Shown here: piece by piece, positions 1-8,622 of the stretch
Position numbering within the stretch: the first letter of the stretch is position 1
Layout: each line of letters starts with the position of its first letter
Assembly (NCBI GenBank): GCA_025363455.1
Contig: JANYDW010000031.1
Location: 49,011 to 113,010 of the forward strand
From: Oleiharenicola sp.
GTDB lineage: Bacteria > Verrucomicrobiota > Verrucomicrobiia > Opitutales > Opitutaceae
Length of the DNA: 64,000 bases
Direction: 5' to 3'
Translations under genes and position numbers: made by a program
The notes under the pieces: generated by a model
What the model saw: only the letters and a program-made list of their open reading frames with translations
Databases searched by the model: none
What the model was told of the DNA's origin: nothing

Positions 1-166
1 GGGCGATGTCGCTGCTCTCGATGTAGCGGCTCAGTTCGTTTTCAAGCCGGTCGAGCTCGAGGAAGGCGGCAGCAGCGGCTTGCCGGGCATATTCCGCGGG
101 GCGGCCGGCGATAAAAATTTGGAACGTGGTGGCCATGGCTTCATGGCTGTAGACAGGCCAGTTCAT
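1..166 (-). CDS. FAD:protein FMN transferase (ApbE family), N-terminal fragment cut by the window edge
   Basis: Reading leftward from the ATG at 166, 55 codons stay open to the window edge and begin MNWPVYSHEAMATTFQIFIA. The pattern of a Met-x-Thr-x-Phe strand, an Ala-rich helix with LELDRLENELSRY and then a SSDIA turn is that of the ApbE N-terminus, where Ser-x-Tyr and the following Ser/Asp sit near the flavin site. ApbE enzymes attach FMN covalently to threonine of exported proteins such as NqrB/C or RnfG. Only the N-terminus is present, so the active centre cannot be checked. No signal peptide or lipobox is visible in the part seen. Family assignment is by pattern recognition. Confidence 0.7.
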   Translation of the reverse strand, partial: MNWPVYSHEAMATTFQIFIAGRPAEYARQAAAAAFLELDRLENELSRYIESSDIA

Positions 167-211
167 GTGCGGGGTGTCTGCCAACTTGCAGCTGGCATTG
201 GTTTGGAAAGC

Positions 212-283
212 TGTAGGAGCGGCTTTATGCCGCGATTCGTGGGCGGCACCACGTTCGGGTCGCGGCGTAAAGCCGCTCCTACA
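212..283. repeat. REP/BIME-like inverted repeat, GGCTTTA-stem family
   Basis: Arms TGTAGGAGCGGCTTTATGCC and the inverse GGCGTAAAGCCGCTCCTACA face each other between apbE and the glycosyltransferase. Each arm is GTAG followed by an imperfect palindrome, the layout of REP elements. Confidence 0.8.
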
Positions 284-293
284 AGGGAAATGT

Positions 294-1001
294 TCATCGC
301 ATCGCGGCGGGGCGGGGAAGCACGCGGCGGAGACGGAGCATCTCGCGGAACGGCTGCCACCAGAGGTTGCCGAGATGGTATTTGGAGTCGCCCTGCAGCC
401 GCGGATGATGGTGCACGGGGAGTTCGCCTGCGCGCAGTCCGGCCGCCACGGCCATCGCGGGCAAAAATGACTGCATCAGCGGCGATGGCTGCAGGGTCGC
501 GATCACGGCGCGTCGAAAGACGCGCAGCTGGCAGCCGGCGTCGTGGAGCCCGTCGCGCAGGACGCGGCTCCGGACAGCGTTGGCCAGGCTCGACATCGCG
601 CGGCGCAGCGGGCTGTCGTGCCGTTCGCGGCGCCAGCCACAGGCGACGTCCAGGTGCTGTTGCTCGAGCAGGGTGAGCAGGGCGGGGAAGTCCGCCGGGT
701 CGTTTTGCCCGTCGCCATCCATGGTCAAAATGATTTCACCCCTTGCCTGACGGAGGCCGGTGAATAGCGCCGTAGCCTGCCCTTGGTTGCCCGGGAGGGT
801 GAGCACGTGACAATGAGGGTCGGCCGCAGCCATCCGGTCCAGTTCCCGTCCGGTGCCGTCGGTACTGCCATCGTCCACCAGGATCGCCTCGTAGCCCGGA
901 TCGAGCCGCGCCAACACGGCGCAGGCGGCGGGGACGACGGACGCGACGCTGCCCGCTTCCTGATAAAAAGGAATGATGAGGGAGCAGCGGGGGGAGGACA
1001 T
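294..1001 (-). CDS. Family 2 glycosyltransferase (dolichyl-phosphate-mannose synthase-like)
   Basis: 235 residues from the chosen ATG at 1001. An upstream in-frame ATG would add 16 residues (MAIVRFRLWYGRT...) that do not resemble the family. The GT-A fold opens with CSLIIPFYQE at 6-15, then VDDGSTDGT at 42-50 (nucleotide binding) and DGDGQNDP at 95-102 (metal-binding DxD-like motif). These enzymes transfer a sugar from a nucleotide or polyprenyl donor to lipid carriers or cell-surface glycans on the cytoplasmic face of the membrane. No membrane helices follow the catalytic domain, so it is a soluble or peripheral form. Acceptor and donor cannot be deduced. Confidence 0.85.
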   Translation of the reverse strand: MSSPRCSLIIPFYQEAGSVASVVPAACAVLARLDPGYEAILVDDGSTDGTGRELDRMAAADPHCHVLTLPGNQGQATALFTGLRQARGEIILTMDGDGQNDPADFPALLTLLEQQHLDVACGWRRERHDSPLRRAMSSLANAVRSRVLRDGLHDAGCQLRVFRRAVIATLQPSPLMQSFLPAMAVAAGLRAGELPVHHHPRLQGDSKYHLGNLWWQPFREMLRLRRVLPRPAAMR

Positions 1002-1186
1002 GGCGGCGGTCGTTCGACCATACCATAGCCTGAACCGGACGATCGCCAAGCCTTACCCTCCGGCCGACAGCGGCCGGAAGCGCGCGCCGCACAATTTCAT
1101 TAATCTGTCTGGCCCAGCCACAGAATTCCCGTTTTACTGGAAATGGTTTCAGTCGTTTTTCCTCCCGCGAACCTTCCCATTCCTCC

Positions 1187-2551
1187 ATGAAAAGCCCGAC
1201 CCCCAGTTTTTCCATCTCCCGCCGCGCCTTCTTGCAGCGTGCCACCGCCGTGGCGGCCTTCACCGGCCTGCCGGCCTGGTTTGTCGAACGCCAGCAACTG
1301 GCCGCGGCCGAGACCGACGCCAAGCCGCTGCCGACCGCGGCCAATGACAAGCCCGGCATCGCGCTGATCGGCTGCGGGGGCATGGGCACCTGGGACGGGC
1401 AGAACGCCGGCACCCACGGCAACCTCCTCGCGATCTGTGACGTTGACTCGACCCACAGCGCGGCGGCGGCGGCGAAATATCGCGAACTCGGGCACAAGCC
1501 CGAGATCTATTCCGATTTCCGCCGCGTTCTGGAGCGCAAGGACATCGACATTGTGGTCAACTCCACCCCGGACCACTGGCACACCCTCATCAACATCGCG
1601 GCCGCCAAGGCCAAGAAGGACATCTACGCCCAGAAGCCGCTGACTCTGACGGTGGACGAGGGCCGGCATGTCATCGCTGCGGTCCGCGAAAATGGCCGCG
1701 TTCTCCAGACCGGCACGCAACAGCGGAGCTCGCAGCGCTTCCGTCTCGCCTGTGAACTCGTGCGCAACGGCCGCCTGGGCAAGCTCAAGCAGGCTCACGT
1801 CTGGCTGCCCGCCGGCTTGCGCGGTGGCCCCTTCGCCCCCACGCCGGCGCCCGACTCGCTCAACTGGGATTTCTGGCAGGGCCAGACACCCGCGGTGAGC
1901 TACGTGAAGGAGCGCTGCCACGCCAACTTCCGTTTCTGGTACGAGTACTCCGGTGGCACCATGACCGACTGGGGTGCACACCATAACGACATCGCCTATT
2001 GGGCCATCGGTTTGATCGCGCCCACCAAGGTCGAGTCCAAGCGCCTGACCGAGCCGGTCCCTGGCGGCTACACCACCTTCCCCGAGTACGAGGTGAAATA
2101 CACCTACGAGAACGGTGTGATTTTGCTGATCAACACGACGAAGGACGACTCCATCTACGGCGAGCATCTCAACAAGGCGGGCCAGCCGAACGGCATCCGC
2201 TTCGAGGGCACCGACGGCTGGATCTGGGTCAACCGCGACGCGATCAAGGCCAGCGACCCGGAGCTGCTGCGCAAGCCGCTCCCGGAAAACGCCGTGCGCC
2301 TTTACGAGAGCAAGGATCACATGGGGAATTTCATGGAATGTGTGCGTTCGCGCGCGTTGCCGATCTGCGATGTCGAGACCGGCCATCGCTCGGCGAACAT
2401 GTGCCACCTGGGCGCCATCTCGCTCCGCACCGGGCATAACCTGACCTGGGATTACGCCACCGAGAAGTTCACCGGCAAGCACGCCAAGGAGGCGAACACG
2501 TATCTCGCCCGCGAGATGCGCAAGCCCTACGACTACTCGTTCGTGGCGTAA
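1187..2551 (+). CDS. Tat-exported Gfo/Idh/MocA family oxidoreductase
   Basis: 454 residues. The N-terminus has a twin-arginine signal (SISRRAFLQRAT then a hydrophobic stretch ending near AAAE), so the protein is folded and cofactor-loaded before export. A Rossmann nucleotide-binding site follows (GIALIGCGGMG, about residues 63-73), then the family's NSTPDHWHT and AQKPLTLTVDEG strand-helix segments, the latter carrying the Lys of the E/Q-K-P motif. The C-terminal alpha/beta domain contains GGTMTDWGAHHNDIAYW. Family members oxidise or reduce sugars, inositols or related polyols with NAD(P); Tat-exported versions are numerous in Verrucomicrobia and Planctomycetes. The substrate is unknown. Monocistronic, flanked downstream by a REP-like repeat. 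Confidence 0.93.
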   Translation: MKSPTPSFSISRRAFLQRATAVAAFTGLPAWFVERQQLAAAETDAKPLPTAANDKPGIALIGCGGMGTWDGQNAGTHGNLLAICDVDSTHSAAAAAKYRELGHKPEIYSDFRRVLERKDIDIVVNSTPDHWHTLINIAAAKAKKDIYAQKPLTLTVDEGRHVIAAVRENGRVLQTGTQQRSSQRFRLACELVRNGRLGKLKQAHVWLPAGLRGGPFAPTPAPDSLNWDFWQGQTPAVSYVKERCHANFRFWYEYSGGTMTDWGAHHNDIAYWAIGLIAPTKVESKRLTEPVPGGYTTFPEYEVKYTYENGVILLINTTKDDSIYGEHLNKAGQPNGIRFEGTDGWIWVNRDAIKASDPELLRKPLPENAVRLYESKDHMGNFMECVRSRALPICDVETGHRSANMCHLGAISLRTGHNLTWDYATEKFTGKHAKEANTYLAREMRKPYDYSFVA

Positions 2552-2568
2552 GGCCGGCGGTTGTTTGC

Positions 2569-2632
2569 TGTAGGTCGGGGTTTATCCCCCGACAGGCAGC
2601 GTAGGCGTGTCGGGCGTAAAGCCCGACCTACA
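2569..2632. repeat. REP/BIME-like inverted repeat, GTCGGG-stem family
   Basis: TGTAGGTCGGGGTTTATCCC faces GGGCGTAAAGCCCGACCTACA across a short spacer, between the oxidoreductase and the Nudix gene. The same stem family recurs at 4712. Confidence 0.8.
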
Positions 2633-2689
2633 ACCCTGCGCCATCATGCTCCGGCTCGACTCGCGTCGATTGGTGGCTTTCGTGGCGTA

Positions 2690-3196
2690 ATGGCGCGAAC
2701 TTCCGACGAACTTTTCGACGTGGTGGACGCGCACGATCAGGTCCTGCGCCAGGCGCCGCGGCGCGAGGTGCACGCGCACGGGTGGCTGCACCGGGCCGTG
2801 CATGTGCTCGTGTTCAACCGGGCCGGGCAGGTGTTCCTGCAAAAACGCTCGATGCGGAAGGACATGTCGCCGGGGCTGTGGGACTCGTCGTGCTCGGGGC
2901 ACCTCGACGCCGGCGAGGACTACGATGCGGCGGCGTGGCGGGAGCTGCAGGAGGAAATCGGACTGAAGCTGCCGCAGCCGCCGGCGCGCTGGCGGCGGAT
3001 CGAGGCCTGCGAGGACACGGGGCAGGAATTTGTCTGGGTCTATCGGGTCGAGTCCGAGGGGCCGTTCACGCTGTGTCCCGACGAGATCGAGCGCGGGGAA
3101 TGGATCGCGCCGGATGAACTCAACCGGCGCATAGCGGTGCGACCGCAGGATTACTGTTCGGCGTTCCGGTTGATCTGGGGGAATATCCGGGCTTAG
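2690..3196 (+). CDS. Nudix hydrolase (YfcD/IDI-like)
   Basis: 168 residues from the ATG at 2690. The open frame runs further upstream but through the preceding repeat. The Nudix box GX5EX7REXXEEXG is complete in residues 70-91 (GHLDAGEDYDAAAWRELQEEIG), giving the metal site for cleaving nucleoside-diphosphate-X substrates. The N-terminal part (ELFDVVDAHDQVL, then HGWLHRAVHVLVFN) is typical of the subgroup annotated as isopentenyl-diphosphate isomerase-like or YfcD-like hydrolases. The Trp-Asp-Ser-Ser-Cys segment before the box is also seen there. It is shorter than bona fide isomerases usually are, so a hydrolase is more likely. The substrate is unknown and no operon partner is visible. Confidence 0.88.
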   Translation: MARTSDELFDVVDAHDQVLRQAPRREVHAHGWLHRAVHVLVFNRAGQVFLQKRSMRKDMSPGLWDSSCSGHLDAGEDYDAAAWRELQEEIGLKLPQPPARWRRIEACEDTGQEFVWVYRVESEGPFTLCPDEIERGEWIAPDELNRRIAVRPQDYCSAFRLIWGNIRA

Positions 3197-3203
3197 CCTG
3201 GGC

Positions 3204-3273
3204 TGCAGGAGCGGCTTTATGCCGCGATGATTGTGACGCGGTGGTCAATCGCGGCGTAAAGTCGCTCCGACAG
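3204..3273. repeat. Degenerate REP/BIME-like inverted repeat
   Basis: A decayed copy of the 212-283 element: AGCGGCTTTATGCCGCGAT faces ATCGCGGCGTAAAGTCGCTCC. The outer GTAG has drifted to GCAG on one side. Confidence 0.65.
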
Positions 3274-3304
3274 TCCAGACACTACGCAAGGCAGACCAGG
3301 GCAG

Positions 3305-3422
3305 TTGGCCACAAAAAGGCACAAAGAGATCCGGCGGCAAATGCTACTCTCAAGGCGCCTATAGGCGCGCGGTTATTTCTCGAAGGCCAAATGAACTATT
3401 TTTGTGCCTTTTTGTGGCCAAA
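3305..3422. repeat. Long inverted repeat with TTGGCCACAAAAAGGCACAAA arms
   Basis: The left arm at 3305-3326 is mirrored by TTTGTGCCTTTTTGTGGCCAA at 3401-3422, nearly perfectly over about 21 bp. The inside holds a second small palindrome (AGGCGCCTATAGGCGCG). It ends 8 bp before the stop codon of the small minus-strand gene, so it may also act as a transcript end. Confidence 0.6.
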
Positions 3423-3430
3423 AAATCTGC

Positions 3431-3667
3431 TCAAGTCGGCCGCTGGGCCTTGAGACGCTCGAATTCCTTCGTGCTCATCAGGCGGCGGGGGAGCCGTTTC
3501 TCGGCCTCGGTGAGCAGCCGGTCCCAGTTGGCGTCGGTGGGCGCGTAGTCCGCCCAGCCATTGTTATGGCCGGTGCGGCGGCTGAACACGACGTTGCCGC
3601 CGTGAAAGCGGGCGCAGATCTGCCATTTCGTTCCGTCCTCGTCGCGATCTTGCCAGCCGAATTCCAT
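3431..3667 (-). CDS. Small hypothetical protein (78 aa)
   Basis: The ATG at 3667 gives a 78-residue soluble protein starting MEFGWQDRDEDGTKWQICAR. It is rich in charged and aromatic residues and has no signal peptide or membrane segment. A longer frame upstream starts in sequence that looks non-coding. The composition (Trp, Asp/Arg alternation and a C-terminal basic helix KEFERLKAQRP) looks like a real small protein. It lies downstream of proC in the same direction but is separated from it by a repeat, so it probably has its own promoter. I do not recognise the family. Confidence 0.55.
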   Translation of the reverse strand: MEFGWQDRDEDGTKWQICARFHGGNVVFSRRTGHNNGWADYAPTDANWDRLLTEAEKRLPRRLMSTKEFERLKAQRPT

Positions 3668-3725
3668 GGCGGGAGAGGAAAGAGCCAAGGGACAAGTGGC
3701 AAGGGGCAAGTAAGGAGGGCTGCAA

Positions 3726-3798
3726 CTGTAGGAGGGGCTTTACGCCCCGATGGGACATTAGCGCCGTATCGCGTCGGGGCGTAAAGCCCCTCCTACAG
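3726..3798. repeat. REP/BIME-like inverted repeat, GAGGGGCTTTACGCCCC family
   Basis: CTGTAGGAGGGGCTTTACGC faces GCGTAAAGCCCCTCCTACAG in the gap before the end of proC. A second copy of the same stem family is at 32429. Confidence 0.8.
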
Positions 3799-3825
3799 TT
3801 CGATCCCGACCCAAAGCAGGCCCGA

Positions 3826-4635
3826 CTAATCCTTCGAAAGTTCCCCGGCGCGCTTGGTCGCGGCGAGGATGGTTTCCTTGAGCGTCTCGCGGAACTGGCG
3901 GGCGGCGAGCACCTGCAGGCCGGCGTAGGTGGTGCCATTGGGCGAGGTGACCTTGTCGCGCAGGGCTTCGGGCGACTGGTCGCCGCGGGCCAGCAGGCGC
4001 GCAGCGCCGAGCGTGGTCTCAAGTGCGGCCCGGTAGGCGACGTCCGCCGGCAGGCCGGCGGCGATGCCGGCGTCGCGCAGGCCGGCGACGAACTCAAAGA
4101 GGAAAGCCGGGCCACTGCCGCCGAGCGCGGTGAGGGCATTGAAGTACTGCTCGTCGAGCGCAACATAGGCGCCGAGGGCGTCGAGCAGGCGGCCAACCAA
4201 GCTCCGGTCGTCGACAGTGAGTGGCGCGTGGGAGCAGTACGGGGTATAACCGGCGCCTATCGCCGCGGGGGTGTTGGGCATCGTGCGCACGAGGGCGCGG
4301 GCGTGCGGGAAGGTCCGGGCGAGAGTGGCCAGGGTTTTGCCGGCCAGAACGGAGAGCACGAGCTTGCCGCGGGTCAGTTCCGCGAGGCGCGGGTCAGCGG
4401 TGGCAAGCGACTGGGGCTTGAAGGCGACGATGATGAGGTCGGCGCCGCCGACCAGGCGGGCCAGGTCGGGCTCGTGCGCAATGCCGGTCTCGGTGGCGAG
4501 CTTCCGGGCGGACTCGCCGTTCTTGCTGGTGCAGGCTAGGTCGGCGGGGGTGCAGACCTTCTTGTCGAGCAGCCCGCGAACAATGGCGGAAGCGAGGTTG
4601 CCGGCGCCGAGAAAGGCGATGCGTGTAGTGGACAT
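3826..4635 (-). CDS. proC: Pyrroline-5-carboxylate reductase
   Basis: 269 residues from the ATG at 4635, the usual length. The upstream in-frame extension (34 codons) passes through repeat-like sequence and is not believed. ProC makes L-proline from 1-pyrroline-5-carboxylate with NAD(P)H in the cytoplasm, the last step of proline biosynthesis. Visible landmarks are the Rossmann motif IAFLGAGNLASAI near the N-terminus, IIVAFKPQ, the helix RALVRTMPNTPAAIGAG, and the C-terminal signature ALTALGGSGPAFLFEF followed by LRDKVTSPNGTTYAGL, which is nearly diagnostic for the family. It stands alone between two REP-like repeats. Confidence 0.97.
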   Translation of the reverse strand: MSTTRIAFLGAGNLASAIVRGLLDKKVCTPADLACTSKNGESARKLATETGIAHEPDLARLVGGADLIIVAFKPQSLATADPRLAELTRGKLVLSVLAGKTLATLARTFPHARALVRTMPNTPAAIGAGYTPYCSHAPLTVDDRSLVGRLLDALGAYVALDEQYFNALTALGGSGPAFLFEFVAGLRDAGIAAGLPADVAYRAALETTLGAARLLARGDQSPEALRDKVTSPNGTTYAGLQVLAARQFRETLKETILAATKRAGELSKD

Positions 4636-4650
4636 CAGTCTGGGCTGATG

Positions 4651-4682
4651 GATTGCCGCGTCATGGGACTCCTCGCAATGAC
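4651..4682. repeat. Fragment of a GTCATTGCGAGG...GCAATCC-type dispersed repeat
   Basis: GATTGCCGCGTCATGGGACT followed by CCTCGCAATGAC resembles one side of the inverted repeat at 19595-19701. It lies just upstream of the proC start. Confidence 0.4.
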
Positions 4683-4711
4683 AAACACGACGCGGCAATT
4701 GAGGGTTTCTA

Positions 4712-4769
4712 TGTAGGTCGGGCTTTACGCCCGACACGCAATCCTGTCGGGGATAAACCCCGACCTACA
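4712..4769. repeat. REP/BIME-like inverted repeat, GTCGGG-stem family
   Basis: TGTAGGTCGGGCTTTACGCC faces GGGGATAAACCCCGACCTAC between the receiver-kinase gene and proC. Same family as 2569-2632. Confidence 0.8.
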
Positions 4770-4806
4770 GGTAGGCCAAGCCCGTCCGGAGGCCGGGCTC
4801 CACCAC

Positions 4807-5922
<1,116 letters not shown>

Positions 5923-5997
5923 GGGGGTAGGAAATGAGGCAAAGCGGTTTATCCGCGACTGGCAAGATTCCGTTGTGTCGGGAATACACCTACAAAC

Positions 5998-6879
5998 CTA
6001 CCGGGCAGGGGCGGTGTTCTGGCGGTGGGCCTTGACCGTGTTGGCCATCAGGAGGGCGACAGTCATGGGGCCGACGCCACCGGGCACCGGTGTGATCTTC
6101 GCGCACAGCGGGGCGACGGTCGGGAAGTGCACATCGCCAGTGAGGCGGAAGCCGGACTTTTTGGAGGGGTCGGGTACGCGGTTCATCCCCACGTCGATGA
6201 CCACGGCGCCGGGCTTGACCATGTCAGCGGTGACAAACTCGGCCCGGCCGATGGCGGCGATGAGGACGTCGGCCTGGCGCGTGATGACGGAGAGGTTGGC
6301 GGTCTGCGAATGGCAGACCGTGACGGTGGCGTTGGCCCACTCGGCGCGCGACATGGCCAGCAGGGCGACGGGTTTGCCGACGATGAGGCTGCGGCCGAGG
6401 ACCACGACGTGCTTGCCGGCGAGCTTCACGCCGGAACGCCTCAGGAGTTCCATGATGCCCGCGGGAGTGCAGGCGGTGAACCCGGTGGTGTCCTCCTGTG
6501 CGAGCTTGCCGAGATTGAGTACATGGAAGCCGTCGACGTCCTTGTGCGCAGCGATGCGGCGGAAGACCGCGACCTCATTCATGCCCTTCGGCAGCGGCGA
6601 CTGGACGAGGATGCCGTCGACGGTGGGATCGGCATTTAGGCCGTCGATGAGGGCGAAGAGCTCGTCCTGCGTAATCGTGACCGGAGGCAATATCAGGCGG
6701 CTCTCGATGCCGATCTCGGCGGAGGTCTTCACCTTTTTCGTGACGTAGGAGACCGAGGCGGGGTCTTCGCCGACGCGCACGAGGGCAATACAGGGTTTGC
6801 GGCCGGGTAGGGCGGCGACCTTCGTCTTGAGTTCGGCGATGATGTCCGCGGCGATTTTGTTGCCGTCAATAAGTTCCAT
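5998..6879 (-). CDS. folD: Bifunctional methylenetetrahydrofolate dehydrogenase / methenyltetrahydrofolate cyclohydrolase
   Basis: 293 residues, normal FolD length. It interconverts 5,10-methylene- and 10-formyl-tetrahydrofolate with NADP in the cytoplasm. The catalytic Tyr45 and Lys49 lie in [10 protein letters not shown]. The family signatures [24 protein letters not shown], the NADP-binding [14 protein letters not shown] and the C-terminal [16 protein letters not shown] are all present. It sits in a minus-strand run after the SH3-domain gene (89 bp gap), which contains two GC-rich hairpins. Confidence 0.97.
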   Translation of the reverse strand: MELIDGNKIAADIIAELKTKVAALPGRKPCIALVRVGEDPASVSYVTKKVKTSAEIGIESRLILPPVTITQDELFALIDGLNADPTVDGILVQSPLPKGMNEVAVFRRIAAHKDVDGFHVLNLGKLAQEDTTGFTACTPAGIMELLRRSGVKLAGKHVVVLGRSLIVGKPVALLAMSRAEWANATVTVCHSQTANLSVITRQADVLIAAIGRAEFVTADMVKPGAVVIDVGMNRVPDPSKKSGFRLTGDVHFPTVAPLCAKITPVPGGVGPMTVALLMANTVKAHRQNTAPAR

Positions 6880-6928
6880 GGGAGTGGTTTAAATGGAGGG
6901 CAGTGAAGCATCCCGCCTTGGATCTCTC

Positions 6929-6970
6929 TCCCGCGGCCGCGGGATCAGGATGACGCTGCCGGGCAGCGTC
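6929..6970. other. Two adjacent GC-rich hairpins between the SH3-domain gene and folD
   Basis: A perfect 16-bp palindrome TCCCGCGGCCGCGGGA (6929-6944) is followed by the stem GACGCTGC/GCAGCGTC with a 3-nt loop (6952-6970), which overlaps the stop of the minus-strand SH3 gene. There is no T-run, so a Rho-independent terminator is not shown. They may stabilise RNA ends or pause transcription. Confidence 0.4.
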
Positions 6971-7748
6971 ACTTCAGCGACAGCGACTCGGCGGCGATGA
7001 CGAGGTCCTTGCCGTCGACGGTGTTGCGGACGGTGCCGCTGATGGTGATCTCGCGATCGAGATAGGTCGCGATTTTCTCGGTGAGGAGGAGGCGCTTGGT
7101 GTCGACGTAAGCGAAGCGGCGGCCGGTGCTATCGGTCACTTGGTAGTCGTAAGGCGGGTTGGGGTTGAGGATGGCGCGACGGGCGAGGACGAGCCGGCCG
7201 GCGAAGAGTCGCGGCATGTCGGCCGAATTGCTGCCGAGTGGGACGGCGTGGCCGACGGAGGTTACCGGACCGGCCGGGGCCGCGGGGGTCGCGACCGCAT
7301 AGGCGGGCTTCACCTCGGCGGGTGTGTTGGCGTTGGCGCTGGTGGCGATGAAGCCCTGGAGTTTCTTCTCGATCTTGATCTGGCACCAATCGGGGGCGTT
7401 GTCGACGAGGCCGGTGACCTCCGTCTTGTCCCCGGTCTGGGCGACGGTGAGGGCCGGGGCGTCCTTCTTGGGAGCGGTGAGGATGCTGGCGCCCGCGCGG
7501 ACCTCCAGGCCCTTGGTGACGTCGCGGTTGTGGGCGTAGCCTTCGAAGCTACCGGTGATCTCAACGCGGCGCCAGCCGGCCGGGGCGTCGCCGGTAAAGA
7601 TGATCGTGTTGCCGCTCTTGAGGCGGACGAGGACATGGGACTTTGGGTCGGGCTGGAGGAAGACAGCGGTGTCCGCCGAGAGGATGTCGGCGGCGGCGAG
7701 CCGGGCGACCGAGGCGCAGAGCAGGAGAAGGAGCGTATTAATTTTCAT
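6969..7748 (-). CDS. Secreted protein with bacterial SH3-like domains
   Basis: 259 residues. The signal peptide is residues 1 to about 20 (MKINTLLLLLCASVARLAAA). Two SH3b-like segments follow, roughly residues 24-80 (ADTAVFLQPDPKSHVLVRLKSG) and 83-140 (VRAGASILTAPKKDAPAL ending WCQIKI). A Pro/Ala-rich spacer near 142-165 leads to a C-terminal beta-rich domain ending ITISGTVRNTVDGKDLVIAAE, which looks like an OB-type fold. SH3b domains bind peptidoglycan or peptides in the periplasm. The start overlaps the end of the pseudouridine synthase gene by 11 bp, so the two are probably translated from one transcript. The exact role is unknown. Confidence 0.75.
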   Translation of the reverse strand: MKINTLLLLLCASVARLAAADILSADTAVFLQPDPKSHVLVRLKSGNTIIFTGDAPAGWRRVEITGSFEGYAHNRDVTKGLEVRAGASILTAPKKDAPALTVAQTGDKTEVTGLVDNAPDWCQIKIEKKLQGFIATSANANTPAEVKPAYAVATPAAPAGPVTSVGHAVPLGSNSADMPRLFAGRLVLARRAILNPNPPYDYQVTDSTGRRFAYVDTKRLLLTEKIATYLDREITISGTVRNTVDGKDLVIAAESLSLK

Positions 7749-8514
7749 CGAAGGCAGGGGCCGGCCCGTCGGAGGACGGCGGCCGGGGGACGGCGAAGAG
7801 GGATTGGATTTCCTTGTTAGAAAGTTGTTTCACGCCGCGCAAAGGAATTCCTTTCAGCCGGAGGGCCCCGATCTGGTAGCGGCGCAGGCGACGGACCTCG
7901 AAACCGAGGGCGGTGAAGAGCTGGCGGATCTCGCGCTTCTTGCCATGATGCATATGGACATCGAGTTCGGTCGAGGCGTGGTCGGCCTTGGGATTGACGA
8001 GGTTGGCGCGTTCGACCTTGAGGTGTTCGCCTTCGATGACCACACCGCGCAGGAGCTGACGGAGGCGGCCGTGAGGGAAGGGCTCCTCGAGCGAGACATA
8101 GTAGCGCTTCACGACCAGGTTGGACGGGTGCATCAGCTTGTGCGCGAGGTCGCCGTCGGAGGTGAGAATGACGAGGCCTTCGCTGTCCTTGTCGAGGCGG
8201 CCGGCACAGAAGAGACGGAGCCGGGCCCACTCGCGCGGGAGCAGGTCGAAGATGGTATGGTCGGCGTGGGGGTCGCTGTTGCTGCAGACGATGCCGCGGG
8301 GCTTGTGCATCACGAGGGCCAGCTTCGGCTGGGCCTGTGCCTTCACTGCTTTGCCGCGGACCGTAACCTTGTCCAGCCCCGGCACGACCTTCTGGCCCAA
8401 GGTGGCGGCGGAACCGTTCACATAGACCTCGCCGGCGGTGACCAGGGCCTCGGCGGCCCGGCGCGAGCAGAGCCCGGCTTCGGCGATGAATTTCTGAATG
8501 CGGACGGGCTCCAT
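7738..8514 (-). CDS. 23S rRNA pseudouridine synthase, RsuA/RluB family
   Basis: 258 residues from the ATG at 8514. The longer frame adds 13 Pro/Arg-rich residues. An S4 RNA-binding domain (about 1-60, RIQKFIAEAGLCSRRAAEALV) precedes the catalytic domain. That domain has MHKPRGIVCS, the catalytic Asp108 in GRLDKDSEGL, the Lys/Tyr strand VVKRYYVSLEEP and the closing KKREIRQLFTALGFEVRRLRR motif. The enzyme isomerises a specific uridine in rRNA. RluB modifies U2605 of 23S rRNA, while RsuA (16S), RluE and RluF are related and cannot be excluded from sequence alone. It is divergent from the CysJ-like gene. Confidence 0.93.
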   Translation of the reverse strand: MEPVRIQKFIAEAGLCSRRAAEALVTAGEVYVNGSAATLGQKVVPGLDKVTVRGKAVKAQAQPKLALVMHKPRGIVCSNSDPHADHTIFDLLPREWARLRLFCAGRLDKDSEGLVILTSDGDLAHKLMHPSNLVVKRYYVSLEEPFPHGRLRQLLRGVVIEGEHLKVERANLVNPKADHASTELDVHMHHGKKREIRQLFTALGFEVRRLRRYQIGALRLKGIPLRGVKQLSNKEIQSLFAVPRPPSSDGPAPAFDEN

Positions 8515-8622
8515 GGGTGCGGGCTGAATGGCACGCGGCGGAAGGGGGCGCAACGAGATTCACGATGGCGAAACCGGGCTTGCCATGCCACATTGGCGCC
8601 AGAGTAAGCTCCGCCGCCCCCG

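Noticed and set aside
1100..2482. 460-codon antisense frame over the Gfo/Idh/MocA gene
   Set aside because: Overlaps a motif-complete gene on the other strand; the translation is His/Val/Arg/Asp-biased low-quality sequence from the high-GC shadow frame.
3241..3453. 70-codon plus-strand frame through the long inverted repeat
   Set aside because: Starts in a decayed REP element and runs through the palindrome arms; coding potential is not believable.
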